Of a stretch of DNA of 64,000 nt, positions 43,967 to 52,190 are shown in pieces (position 1 is the first letter of the stretch; each line of letters begins with the position of its first letter). The translations under genes and the position numbers were made by a program. Where the stretch lies: NCBI GenBank assembly GCA_020631235.1, contig JAHDHQ010000021.1, positions 1 to 64,000 on the forward strand, written 5' to 3'. The DNA is from Saprospiraceae bacterium (lineage in GTDB: Bacteria > Bacteroidota > Bacteroidia > Chitinophagales > Saprospiraceae). Below the pieces are notes generated by a model that worked only from the letters and a program-made list of their open reading frames with translations, was not told the DNA's origin and did no database searches.

Positions 43967-44545
43967 ATGTCGAGATTTATTCAGCAAGGAATTTTAATCA
44001 TGTGGCAGGCACCACAATGTATATTAGCTTGGATAATAGTATTCTTTTTGTGGGTCGTAAAATCACTGCATAAAGTAGAGCCATTTTATAAGGCTTATGT
44101 TGTAGATGGGGCGATTAAGGGAGGCGCATTTACACTCGGTCCGTATATATTTGGTCCGAAAGGATTTAGATCGACTGGCCGTGACCACTTACTAGTACAT
44201 GAATATGGACATACATTGCAGAGCATAATACTGGGACCGTTTTATTTATTGGTAATAGGCTTACCGAGTATTCTTTCAGCAGCTATATGGCCTAAACAGC
44301 ATAATTATAGATGGTTTGAAGTGTGGGCCAATCATTTGTCTGTAGGTTTTGGAAAAAGGTATTTGGATGATTTTGAATCTGATTCTTTTGTTTTTGCTCA
44401 TGTATCCAGCAGTTACCAAAATCCAAGGAATAAAGGATATAATCGCAGTAGTAATCCGCTTACTGTAGCGTTTAAATGGTTTGATGCGTTGTTGCTTATT
44501 CCGAGTTTTCTATTGGTTTATATTTGTTACCTCTTAATAATTTGA
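43967..44545 (+). CDS. Uncharacterised membrane protein with HExxH motif
   Basis: A 192-residue protein with hydrophobic segments at about 14-32, 88-107 and 172-190. H78-E-Y-G-H82 forms a zinc-peptidase-like HExxH, followed by Glu118 in RWFEVWAN, which may be the third ligand. This arrangement recalls M48-like or related peptidases, but no protease family can be claimed. It probably shares a transcript with the symporter 12 bases upstream. A role in quality control or signalling at the membrane is only a guess. Confidence 0.55.
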   Translation: MSRFIQQGILIMWQAPQCILAWIIVFFLWVVKSLHKVEPFYKAYVVDGAIKGGAFTLGPYIFGPKGFRSTGRDHLLVHEYGHTLQSIILGPFYLLVIGLPSILSAAIWPKQHNYRWFEVWANHLSVGFGKRYLDDFESDSFVFAHVSSSYQNPRNKGYNRSSNPLTVAFKWFDALLLIPSFLLVYICYLLII

Positions 44546-44802
44546 CTTAATTTTTAATTGCTTAATTGTTATTTTCTGTTTGGGTTTTTTATTAAGAAAA
44601 TGAACTCAAGCGATTAAAGCATGTACAGTTATTTATTAGTCCTTGCATAAAGAAAAATTGATGATTTTATAGGTAATTATGCACATCATTGGCCCTATGG
44701 CGTTTAAAATCAGGACATAATATTCAGATGTATTTTCATGGACAAAAAATAATTGCGATTATCTTGTGACTTCTGCAAAAAGCTTAGAAATTAAAAACGT
44801 TG

Positions 44803-45657
44803 ATGATAAAAAAAGTAATTTTCTTGTGTTTTATAATTGGATCCTTAAACTCATGTGGGGTGAATACTAAGGAAAATACCAAACCAAAAAGTGCTGAAAT
44901 AATCGAAAATCCCACCAATAAAGTTCTATTAAGTTCTGAAATCCAATGGGAGAAATTAAATCCTGCGCGAGGCAATAAAAGCCCACAAGCAGGGACGATT
45001 TGGGGAGATAGAAAAGCAAATGTGCCTACTGGTTTTCTAGCAAAATTTGTAGATGGATTCTCATCGCCTCCACACATACATAATGTAACTTATAGGGCAG
45101 TAGTGATTAAAGGATTGGTTCACAATGACGACCCAAACGCTGAAAACATGTGGATGAAACCTGGTTCTTTCTGGACACAGCCCTTAGGAGAATCACATAT
45201 CACTTCGGCCAAAGGAGCGGAAAACATTGCATTAGTTGAAATAGACAATGGGCCCTATTTAGTAAAACCTCCAAGTGAAGCCTTTGAGAATGAAGAAAAA
45301 CCGATAAATATCGAGGCCTCCAATATAATTTGGTTGGATCACGAAAAGACTTCTTGGCTTGAATCTAAAAGTAAAGCTGAAATGAGTTTCTTATTAGAAA
45401 GTAACGGAGAAAGAAGTTTATTTATTAAATTGCCAAAAGGATATAAAGGAGAAATTCAAACATTTGGAAGCGTTTTGCACGCTGTTATCATTAAGGGCGA
45501 ATTAATCTATACTATGCCTCAGAATGAAGCATTAAAAACTTTAGATATTGGAAGTTATTTTAGTTCGACAGCTAAAGCTATACATTCCATTTCAAATGAA
45601 TCCGAAATGGAGACTATTCTGTACATTAGAACAAACGGTGACATAAAAGTAAAATAA
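44803..45657 (+). CDS. Cupin-fold lipoprotein (DUF4437-like)
   Basis: A 284-residue lipoprotein (IIGSLNSC) with two cupin repeats. The first contains FSSPPHIHNVTYRAVVIKG and GSFWTQPLGESH; the second contains LHAVIIKGELIYTM and IGSYFSS. Metal-type His residues remain in the first repeat. The reaction is unknown. ATG at 44803 is chosen over a TTG one codon before. The 250 bases before it hold no gene, and no promoter box is clear. Confidence 0.75.
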   Translation: MIKKVIFLCFIIGSLNSCGVNTKENTKPKSAEIIENPTNKVLLSSEIQWEKLNPARGNKSPQAGTIWGDRKANVPTGFLAKFVDGFSSPPHIHNVTYRAVVIKGLVHNDDPNAENMWMKPGSFWTQPLGESHITSAKGAENIALVEIDNGPYLVKPPSEAFENEEKPINIEASNIIWLDHEKTSWLESKSKAEMSFLLESNGERSLFIKLPKGYKGEIQTFGSVLHAVIIKGELIYTMPQNEALKTLDIGSYFSSTAKAIHSISNESEMETILYIRTNGDIKVK

Positions 45658-45838
45658 TGCTAATGGCAAACGAACTAGCTCTAGCTTAATCATGCACAAT
45701 ATTAATTCTAATTAATTAAAACGATAATGTGTAAAGGGTACAATCTGAATTAATGAAGTACTGTTTATAAGCGAAAAAGAACAAACAACAATACTAGATA
45801 GCAATTTGCCTTGATAATTGTGAGATAGAGTTCCCAGT

Positions 45839-46234
45839 TTAGTTTAAATATGGTTTTATTTTTTCGACCATAATGTTTGCAGGTAGTCGTTCATTTGCGT
45901 AATCAATCATGACTTTTATTAGATCGTCAGTGAGCAACTCGTTAAAGCCAAGTCTAAAACCATACATTCTTGCCTTGGCAATTTCTTCTGGAGTGATTAC
46001 ACGATCGGCACGCATCATAAAGAGAATATAGTAAAAGGTAATCATTCTACTTTGTTCGTCACGAGGAGTATCAAAAACATAAGATTGGTAATTTTTACGT
46101 ACTTCTTCTATTTCTGGTTCGATCATACCTAGTTCTTTGGCTACGTATTGTATGTAACTCTCTTCTCTACTATGAAATTCTTGGTCACTGGCCATGACTT
46201 TGAATAAATAAGCTAATATCTCTTTAGGATTCAT
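45839..46234 (-). CDS. TerB-like protein
   Basis: A 131-residue all-helical protein resembling the TerB/DjlA N-terminal fold, with two acidic helix-loop regions (MASDQEFHSREE and MRADRVITPEE). Family members appear in tellurite resistance and membrane-stress systems, but the fold is widespread and no such context is present here. Its ATG lies inside the last codons of the frameshifted acyl-CoA synthetase gene, an 11-base overlap if that frame is restored. Confidence 0.7.
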   Translation of the reverse strand: MNPKEILAYLFKVMASDQEFHSREESYIQYVAKELGMIEPEIEEVRKNYQSYVFDTPRDEQSRMITFYYILFMMRADRVITPEEIAKARMYGFRLGFNELLTDDLIKVMIDYANERLPANIMVEKIKPYLN

Positions 46235-46349
46235 TGTATAGACTTTCTATTTCTTTATTATAATCGTTTAACCACTGATGGCGAACAATCTTTAGTGTTG
46301 TAGACAATTGTCCATTGTCAATACTTGGTTCTATGTCTGTAATGTGGAA
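46224..46349 (-). other. Out-of-frame C-terminal extension of the acyl-CoA synthetase
   Basis: Past the A6 run (46355-46350 on the minus strand), the next frame reads FHITDIEPSIDNGQLSTTLK, then IVRHQWLNDYNKEIESLYNES, then a stop at 46226-46224. This matches the family's usual C-terminal end. One extra base in the A-run would join it to the main frame. Confidence 0.75.
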
Positions 46350-47965
46350 TTTTTTATCCGTTGATGAGTGGCTAAAGTATCATTTATTATTTGAATTTCC
46401 GATGATATTTTTTCTTTCACTTTGATATTGAGTATCATATATTTATCGCTCGTCCAATGTATTTCCTCTGCCAAAGACCATTGTTTAAGTGCATAAAAAT
46501 CTGGGTAAATGATGGCACTCAAGAATGGTCGCTGAAAACCGATGAGTAATAACTGATCAATAAATATCGATTCTGTAAATCTTGTTGTGAGTAATGAAGG
46601 AGCAATGTATTTCCCAGTTGAGGTTTTAAATAAATCTTTTTTACGATCAGTGATTTGAAGAAATCTACCGTGGATTATACGCCCAACATCTCCAGTATTT
46701 AACCATCCGTCTTCACTCAATACCCGCTGTGTTTCAATAGGCTTTTTATAATAGCCTTTCATAATGCTGGGACCCTTGATGAAAATATCGCCTTCTCCTT
46801 CGGCATTTGTATTCACTAATTTTACTTTGACACTTGCCAATGGTATACCCACAGTTCCATAGCGATTAAGTCCTGGTGACATCCGATTAACTGTAACAAC
46901 TGGTGATGCCTCTGTTAATCCATATCCTTCTCTAATCGGTACACCTGCAGCCGAAAAAAGTCGAGATAGTCTTGGGTTTAAATAAGCAGCTCCTACGATG
47001 ATAGCTCTTACTTGTCCGCCAATTTGTTTTCTGAATTTGCGGAAAATGACTTTCCTAATTAGAAATAATTTTAACCACCTTATAGGATGATATATTTTCT
47101 TAGATCTATATTTTGCTCCTTCCTTTATGGCCCAATGCCAAGTCTTTTGAATAAGTATATTTTTGGTGCTTAACTCAGCTTGTACTTTGTCATACATTTT
47201 TTCAATTATACGTGGTACGGCGGAAAAGATATGGGCTTTTACATTTTGTAAAGCCATAGGCACATGATCATGCTTTTCTGGCATATGTATTTCTGTACCA
47301 GTAGTCAAATAGACTAAAATTAATGTTCGTTCAAAAGCATGACTATAGGGCAAGAAACTCAACACTCGACTGGTCGCATCTAAAGGTAATAATTGGGATA
47401 ATGATGCTACATTACTGATTAAATTACGATGACTTAGCATCACTCCTTTAGGGTTTCCAGTAGTGCCTGATGTATAGATTATAGTAGATATTTGCTCTTG
47501 GTCAAATGATTCGGATGGGCTAGCCATTTTTAAAGGACCCTTTACTTTTCTGGGAAAATCACTCAGATAAAAGGTCTCAACATTGGCCCATAAATCTTGA
47601 TTATAATGCTCTTTTAAAGATTTGTTATTAAAGAAAATATATGTTGCATTAGTTTCTGCAAGGATATGTTTTAATTGGGACTCTCCAGTAGTGCTATGAA
47701 TAAGTACTGAGATCATTCCTAAACTTTGAATGGCCATATCTAAGAGTAAGGCATGACTATTTGCAAGCTGTGGCATAATTAAGATCAAGTCTCCTTTCTT
47801 CAAGTTTTGATCAAGTAGAAACCCTTGAAAGTATGCAATCAAATGGCTTGCTTCCTTATAGTTGAAGCTATCCCATTGGTCTTTGTGATAGCTGTATAGA
47901 AATGGCTTTGTGCCACCTTGATCTATTTGGTGTTTTATGATGTCAAAGGTGCATTGGAAACTCAT
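46331..47965 (-). CDS. fadD: Long-chain acyl-CoA synthetase, frameshifted near its C-terminus
   Basis: A 544-residue AMP-binding enzyme that activates fatty acids to acyl-CoA. The ATP/AMP motif is IIYTSGTTGNPKG, and REGYGLTEASP, WLNTGDVG and ITDRKKDLFKTS (with the hinge region) are intact. The reading frame ends abruptly in IKNSTLQT. The missing 40 or so residues are encoded in the next frame, so a one-base loss in an A6 run is inferred, either real or a sequencing error. It overlaps the upstream hydrolase gene by 4 bases and lies in an operon with two hydrolases. No signal peptide. Confidence 0.85.
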   Translation of the reverse strand: MSFQCTFDIIKHQIDQGGTKPFLYSYHKDQWDSFNYKEASHLIAYFQGFLLDQNLKKGDLILIMPQLANSHALLLDMAIQSLGMISVLIHSTTGESQLKHILAETNATYIFFNNKSLKEHYNQDLWANVETFYLSDFPRKVKGPLKMASPSESFDQEQISTIIYTSGTTGNPKGVMLSHRNLISNVASLSQLLPLDATSRVLSFLPYSHAFERTLILVYLTTGTEIHMPEKHDHVPMALQNVKAHIFSAVPRIIEKMYDKVQAELSTKNILIQKTWHWAIKEGAKYRSKKIYHPIRWLKLFLIRKVIFRKFRKQIGGQVRAIIVGAAYLNPRLSRLFSAAGVPIREGYGLTEASPVVTVNRMSPGLNRYGTVGIPLASVKVKLVNTNAEGEGDIFIKGPSIMKGYYKKPIETQRVLSEDGWLNTGDVGRIIHGRFLQITDRKKDLFKTSTGKYIAPSLLTTRFTESIFIDQLLLIGFQRPFLSAIIYPDFYALKQWSLAEEIHWTSDKYMILNIKVKEKISSEIQIINDTLATHQRIKNSTLQT

Positions 47966-48789
47966 GCCACTAAAAGCTTTTGGATGGAAGGCTCCTCTGT
48001 GCTGGCTTCTTCAAGCAAATCATAGATGATTTCGTGGTATTCGGGGAAATCGGGTAGGTTGTTGTGACCAGCACCATGGATTTCGTGTAATTGTATCGAG
48101 TTTACCAGTTCTTTTAATTGTAGACTATGGTTAAAAGGTATAAGTCTATCTTTATTTCCATGAATAATATGAATAGGAGCTTCTACTTTCTTTATAAATC
48201 TATCTGTTCTGATTTGATATCTAAGTAGAAATCTTAGGGGAATCCAAAATCCCCAACGTTTTATATTATGATAAAATGAATAATAGGGTGAATCTAGAAT
48301 TAACATCTTAGGATTATTCCATGAAGCTATTCTTGTGGCAATCCCTGAACCCAAAGAGCGACCATAGATGATCATGTCTTCTTCTTTATAACGCTTAAGC
48401 AGCCACCGATAGATTTGTTGACCATCATTGTAAAGTCTTGCCTCTGTACGTTTGCCTTTGGATTTGCCAAAACCACGGTAATCCATCATAAAAAAATCAT
48501 AACCATTACCTATGAAGTCTTTCGCAAATTTAGCCCATCCTTTGATGGAGCGAGAATTGCCTTTAAAGTAAAAAATGATCCCTCTACTATTAGGAACTGT
48601 AAAGAGTATACTGTTAATACTTCCACCATCTTCCATTTCGAAGGTCTTCTCTTCGAAATCGAAGGGATATTTAAAAGTAAAATTTGAAGGAAGGATTTCT
48701 GGTCTGAAGAAATACCAATGTTGGGTGAAGTAGAAAAAAACGCAAATGAATATATAAATGGCCACAAGTGTAAATACGATGGGCAGCAT
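47962..48789 (-). CDS. Alpha/beta hydrolase, membrane-anchored (BEM46-like), copy 2
   Basis: A 275-residue alpha/beta-hydrolase with an N-terminal membrane segment (about 4-22). The nucleophile elbow is YGRSLGSG, and GNKDRLIPF and GAGHNNLP carry the probable Asp and His. It resembles the BEM46/YfhR group (serine hydrolases of unknown substrate). It is similar in plan to the next upstream gene (DYRGFGKSKG against DYPGYGKSEG), so the two look like a tandem duplication. It overlaps the acyl-CoA synthetase by 4 bases. Confidence 0.8.
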   Translation of the reverse strand: MLPIVFTLVAIYIFICVFFYFTQHWYFFRPEILPSNFTFKYPFDFEEKTFEMEDGGSINSILFTVPNSRGIIFYFKGNSRSIKGWAKFAKDFIGNGYDFFMMDYRGFGKSKGKRTEARLYNDGQQIYRWLLKRYKEEDMIIYGRSLGSGIATRIASWNNPKMLILDSPYYSFYHNIKRWGFWIPLRFLLRYQIRTDRFIKKVEAPIHIIHGNKDRLIPFNHSLQLKELVNSIQLHEIHGAGHNNLPDFPEYHEIIYDLLEEASTEEPSIQKLLVA

Positions 48790-48823
48790 AAATTATGGTG
48801 TTAATCTTTCCTAATATAGGAAA

Positions 48824-49630
48824 TTATTGCAAGATTTCGTTGAGTTTATTTCTGTATGCAGGTGTCGTACTTAAATTTCGATGCGTTCCTCCTTTGATGA
48901 GTGTGAAAGAATCATCGGCTTTAAGTAATGGGATGAGCTTCTGAGCTTCAGAAAGGGGAGTGATGCGATCCTTGTCTCCTTGTAAAATATGGATTGGTGT
49001 ATTAATATTTTGTATGTACTTGTGGTTTGGAAAAGATACATCATTAGATGGATAATAAAATCTAGCAGGGAAAAACCGTTTCTTTACGAGTGTAGGCATA
49101 TCATAAAAGGTAGTTTCTAAAATGGTCATATCGGATCTAAATTGTGTGCTAGCATATAAAGCTACAGCACTACCCAATGATCTGCCATAAATAATGGTTT
49201 TATTGTACGATTGCTCTTGTAGCCATGCTAAACTGGCTTTAGCCGTCGAGTAAAATCCTTGTTCGCTGGGTTTCCCTTCACTCTTTCCATAACCAGGGTA
49301 GTCGACCACAAGTACATCATATCCATATTTGGTCAGACGATCAGCTTCTTTTGACCACCGTTCTAGATTTCCTGCATTTCCATGATAATAGATAATAATA
49401 CCTTTCTTCTGATCTTGATTGCTGCTTAATAATAAGCTATGCACTCTTTGATTTGAATCAAGGTCTAACCATATTTCTTGATATTGGAGCGAATCATCAA
49501 ACTGGTGATTAATATCGAGGGGTTTATTCTGAAAAACAAATAAATGCAACATAGATGGAAATATACATAAGATCGCAGGAATCATAATGATTAAAAGTAT
49601 GGGTAAATATTTGATGCTGATTTTCCTCAC
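48824..49630 (-). CDS. Alpha/beta hydrolase, membrane-anchored (BEM46-like), copy 1
   Basis: A 268-residue alpha/beta-hydrolase with an N-terminal membrane segment (about 10-32). The elbow is YGRSLGSA, the acid region GDKDRITP and the His region GGTHRNL. It starts with GTG overlapping the apbE stop (GTGA), so translation is coupled. With the next gene, it probably handles acyl esters at the membrane, feeding the acyl-CoA synthetase; this is inference from operon order. Confidence 0.8.
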   Translation of the reverse strand: MRKISIKYLPILLIIMIPAILCIFPSMLHLFVFQNKPLDINHQFDDSLQYQEIWLDLDSNQRVHSLLLSSNQDQKKGIIIYYHGNAGNLERWSKEADRLTKYGYDVLVVDYPGYGKSEGKPSEQGFYSTAKASLAWLQEQSYNKTIIYGRSLGSAVALYASTQFRSDMTILETTFYDMPTLVKKRFFPARFYYPSNDVSFPNHKYIQNINTPIHILQGDKDRITPLSEAQKLIPLLKADDSFTLIKGGTHRNLSTTPAYRNKLNEILQ

Positions 49631-50700
49631 GGAAAGTTACTGGTCTTTATAAGTTCATAATTTCCATCTGCATCACCAATTATAAAGAGCCCTTCTATAT
49701 GATCGTGTGCCTCGACTAGTTTTTTTGCTTTCTCTAATCCCATCACCATAGCGGCGGTTGCATAGGCATCGGCCATTGAGCAGTGGTCTGCAATGATGGA
49801 TACGGATAATAATTCATTCTGACTAGGATAACCATTGATCGGACTAATTTCATGGCCATACTTTTGTCCATTTACTTCATAGAAATTTCTGTAATTTCCA
49901 GAGGAAGCTAAGGCTTTATTTTGCATAGGCACAATGTATTCGAAATCATTAAATTGGGCGTTTGGGTCTGGGGTATTTATGCCTATTTTCCAAGCTAAAC
50001 CTTGCGGATTGTTGCCGATTGTTCTCGTTTCACCTCCAATTTCCACTAGTGCGTGTTTGACTTGCTTTTCCATTAAATATTGTAGTAGAATGTCGACTGC
50101 ATAGCCTTTTGCGGAGGCACTAAAATCCAATTCGAAATCCGGCTGGGACTTTAAATAATGGATTGAATCTTTATTGCTTTGTATTTGCAATTTTTCGAAA
50201 CCTACAAAAGTGAGTATTTCCTTTATTTTGGCGGAATCCACTTGAGTGATAGCCTTCTTTGGAGTGTAGCCAAATCCCCAATAATTAACTAAAGGCATAC
50301 AGCTAGGATCGAAGTATCGATCAGTCTCAGTAAACAGAGATGCAGCAGTTGCCACATTTTTGTAAAAATGATAATCAATGCTCATTTTTTCTGTGGACTC
50401 TACAGTCTGGGATTGCGGATTACTAATGCTTAGACCTTTCGAGGACTGATTAAACTGACTTACTAAAGACTGAGGAATGTAGGTGGAGACCGCCTGATTA
50501 ATGTCCTTTAATAATAGGTCTATGCGTGCTTGCTGAGGTTCATTTCCGCCAATAAAGGTGATATGGTAGCTGGTGCCCATCGTTTTACCAGACCATTTGG
50601 TAATTGTTTTTGATGGATTATTTGTACCTGATTTGCAGGCAGAAAGAAAGCAAATCATAAAGCACCAAAATATGGTTTTAATTAAGGGTTTTGCATACAT
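49627..50700 (-). CDS. apbE: FAD:protein FMN transferase
   Basis: A 357-residue lipoprotein (signal ending FLSACKSG) of the ApbE family, which attaches FMN to Thr or Ser of target proteins outside the cytoplasm, as in Na+-NQR or Rnf complexes. MGTSYHITF, the DFSASAKGYAVDIL segment, EIGGETR and the ADAYATAAMVMG block are characteristic. No flavinylation partner is in the window. It is the first gene of an operon with two hydrolases, and a -7 box lies 4 bases before the ATG. Confidence 0.9.
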   Translation of the reverse strand: MYAKPLIKTIFWCFMICFLSACKSGTNNPSKTITKWSGKTMGTSYHITFIGGNEPQQARIDLLLKDINQAVSTYIPQSLVSQFNQSSKGLSISNPQSQTVESTEKMSIDYHFYKNVATAASLFTETDRYFDPSCMPLVNYWGFGYTPKKAITQVDSAKIKEILTFVGFEKLQIQSNKDSIHYLKSQPDFELDFSASAKGYAVDILLQYLMEKQVKHALVEIGGETRTIGNNPQGLAWKIGINTPDPNAQFNDFEYIVPMQNKALASSGNYRNFYEVNGQKYGHEISPINGYPSQNELLSVSIIADHCSMADAYATAAMVMGLEKAKKLVEAHDHIEGLFIIGDADGNYELIKTSNFP

Positions 50701-50704
50701 ATTG

Positions 50705-50712
50705 CAAAGGTA
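50705..50712 (-). promoter_or_regulatory. -7 promoter box of apbE, leaderless arrangement
   Basis: TACCTTTG on the minus strand fits TAnnTTTG and ends 4 bases before the apbE ATG. With the usual distance from box to start point, transcription would begin at or next to the start codon. Confidence 0.5.
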
Positions 50713-50973
50713 GGATTAGATATGTATTTGTCGAGTTATTCGATAAAAAATGGACAATTTCTGACCTTTCAGAAATCATCCATTTGCCTTTAGGAATAAC
50801 AAAACCAAAGTCAATAAATGCAATTGACTTAAACACTTATATATATTTGAACAGCATTCAGATATCCTAGAAAATAAAATGTTGCACTTTATATTTTAAG
50901 AGTCTGTATACCATTAAGTGTCATCAGCACATAGAATGTGACCACTTGTATTCATTTATTTTGAAAAAAAAGC
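50713..50973. other. AT-rich intergenic region, no gene seen
   Basis: This stretch lies between the apbE promoter and the terminator of the next gene. Neither strand holds a convincing open frame, repeat or structured RNA. Confidence 0.6.
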
Positions 50974-51002
50974 AAAAAAAAAAGCTGCCAAATGTTGACA
51001 GC
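50974..51002 (-). terminator. Intrinsic terminator of the membrane coiled-coil gene
   Basis: GCTGCCAA (50984-50991) pairs with TTGACAGC (50995-51002), with one G-T pair and a 3-base loop. On the minus strand it is followed by ten T. Confidence 0.85.
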
Positions 51003-51028
51003 TTTTAAATTTTTGTGCGGCATTGGAC

Positions 51029-52030
51029 CTAATCAAACAAACCTTCGTAGTTGTTGTCTTCTAACTCATTCATTTGTTTGTCCATCGCTTTATTATCTAG
51101 CTCTAGAATGTCATCTGTGGTTTCTGCGCCACCGAGCAACATTAAGGTGGATTTCTTTTCGTATTCTTCGAGCATTTTTAAACCTTTTTCCTCGAATACA
51201 CCATTCTGAAGATCTATGGAATTCATAAATTCTGAACTCATTTCCATAAACTGCTCCATTTCGCCTACTTTATTAGCTACATCTTCAGCAATTCCTTCCA
51301 TTGCTTGATCAAATAATGCTCGCTTGTCCGGGTCACCTTTGATGACGCTCATGGCTGATTTCATGGCCGAGTGCGAAGCTCTCATCGCTTTACGCTCTTG
51401 CTCCTTTACGCGCACTTGATCTTTTGTATCTTCTAATAAGATCTCTGAATTAGAGTGCATTTTAGTTAAAACTCTGTAGAGGACTGACATTTTGTTATGT
51501 AGCGCTACATATTTTCCATTAGACTCTTTTAATCTTGCCGCTTTTCTGGATGAAAGAACTAATTGTTTTTCATCACCCATCTTCTTAGCCTGTCTAGCGA
51601 TAGACATATTTTTATCTATGTCTTCGTTGTTTTTCTTTACTATGTTTTTTAAACCCCTCATTTGTCCTTTTAGACCACCAATTTGCTTAGACATTTTTTT
51701 GAGGTTGTCTTCTAAATCAGAAACGTAGTTTTTAAGAATCCCTACTGGGTCTATAGTTACAAAGATTCCAGTGATCCATCGCATAAAGCTTTGGTACATG
51801 TAAGAAACTAAGGCTCTTGTTTTGGGGCTAATTGCAATATAAATGACTACAGCTAAAACACCCAAAGCAGCTATAAGGCCGGCTGTTGTTAATAGAAAGC
51901 TCATAATTGCGGAACCAAAACTAAATATTGCCCACGCAGCAGCTGCTAATCCTGCAATCAAGAAAAAAGCTCCTGTTTTCCCTTCAGGCTTTTGCCAGAA
52001 AGATTTTGGTTTGTTTGAATAATCTGCCAT
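51029..52030 (-). CDS. Membrane-anchored coiled-coil protein, possibly PspA/ESCRT-III-like
   Basis: A 333-residue protein. Two hydrophobic segments (about 20-45 and 47-68) sit before a long helical region. Residues about 95-260 are rich in charged helices with patterns like those of PspA/Vipp1 (LKNYVSDLEDNLKKMSKQ, ARQAKKMGDEKQL). The C-terminus is acidic (about 305-333). PspA proteins lack membrane anchors, so the match is structural only and not proven. It is transcribed alone and ends in a strong terminator. Possible roles are membrane integrity or stress. Confidence 0.55.
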   Translation of the reverse strand: MADYSNKPKSFWQKPEGKTGAFFLIAGLAAAAWAIFSFGSAIMSFLLTTAGLIAALGVLAVVIYIAISPKTRALVSYMYQSFMRWITGIFVTIDPVGILKNYVSDLEDNLKKMSKQIGGLKGQMRGLKNIVKKNNEDIDKNMSIARQAKKMGDEKQLVLSSRKAARLKESNGKYVALHNKMSVLYRVLTKMHSNSEILLEDTKDQVRVKEQERKAMRASHSAMKSAMSVIKGDPDKRALFDQAMEGIAEDVANKVGEMEQFMEMSSEFMNSIDLQNGVFEEKGLKMLEEYEKKSTLMLLGGAETTDDILELDNKAMDKQMNELEDNNYEGLFD

Positions 52031-52190
52031 TAAATTAAATTAAAAGTTTCTCTAATGTAATAATCTTTCAGATGATTAGAAAGTATATGTAATGGAACTT
52101 CATTTATACAAGTATAGTTCCCCTAAGCATGTACTAGCTTAGTTTGATGCTTCATCTTTGGATGAGTACAACTTATTTATCGATAAAACA

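Noticed and set aside
45839-46234. Tellurite-resistance island
   Set aside because: Only a single TerB-like fold is present; no terC, terD or terZ relatives lie nearby.
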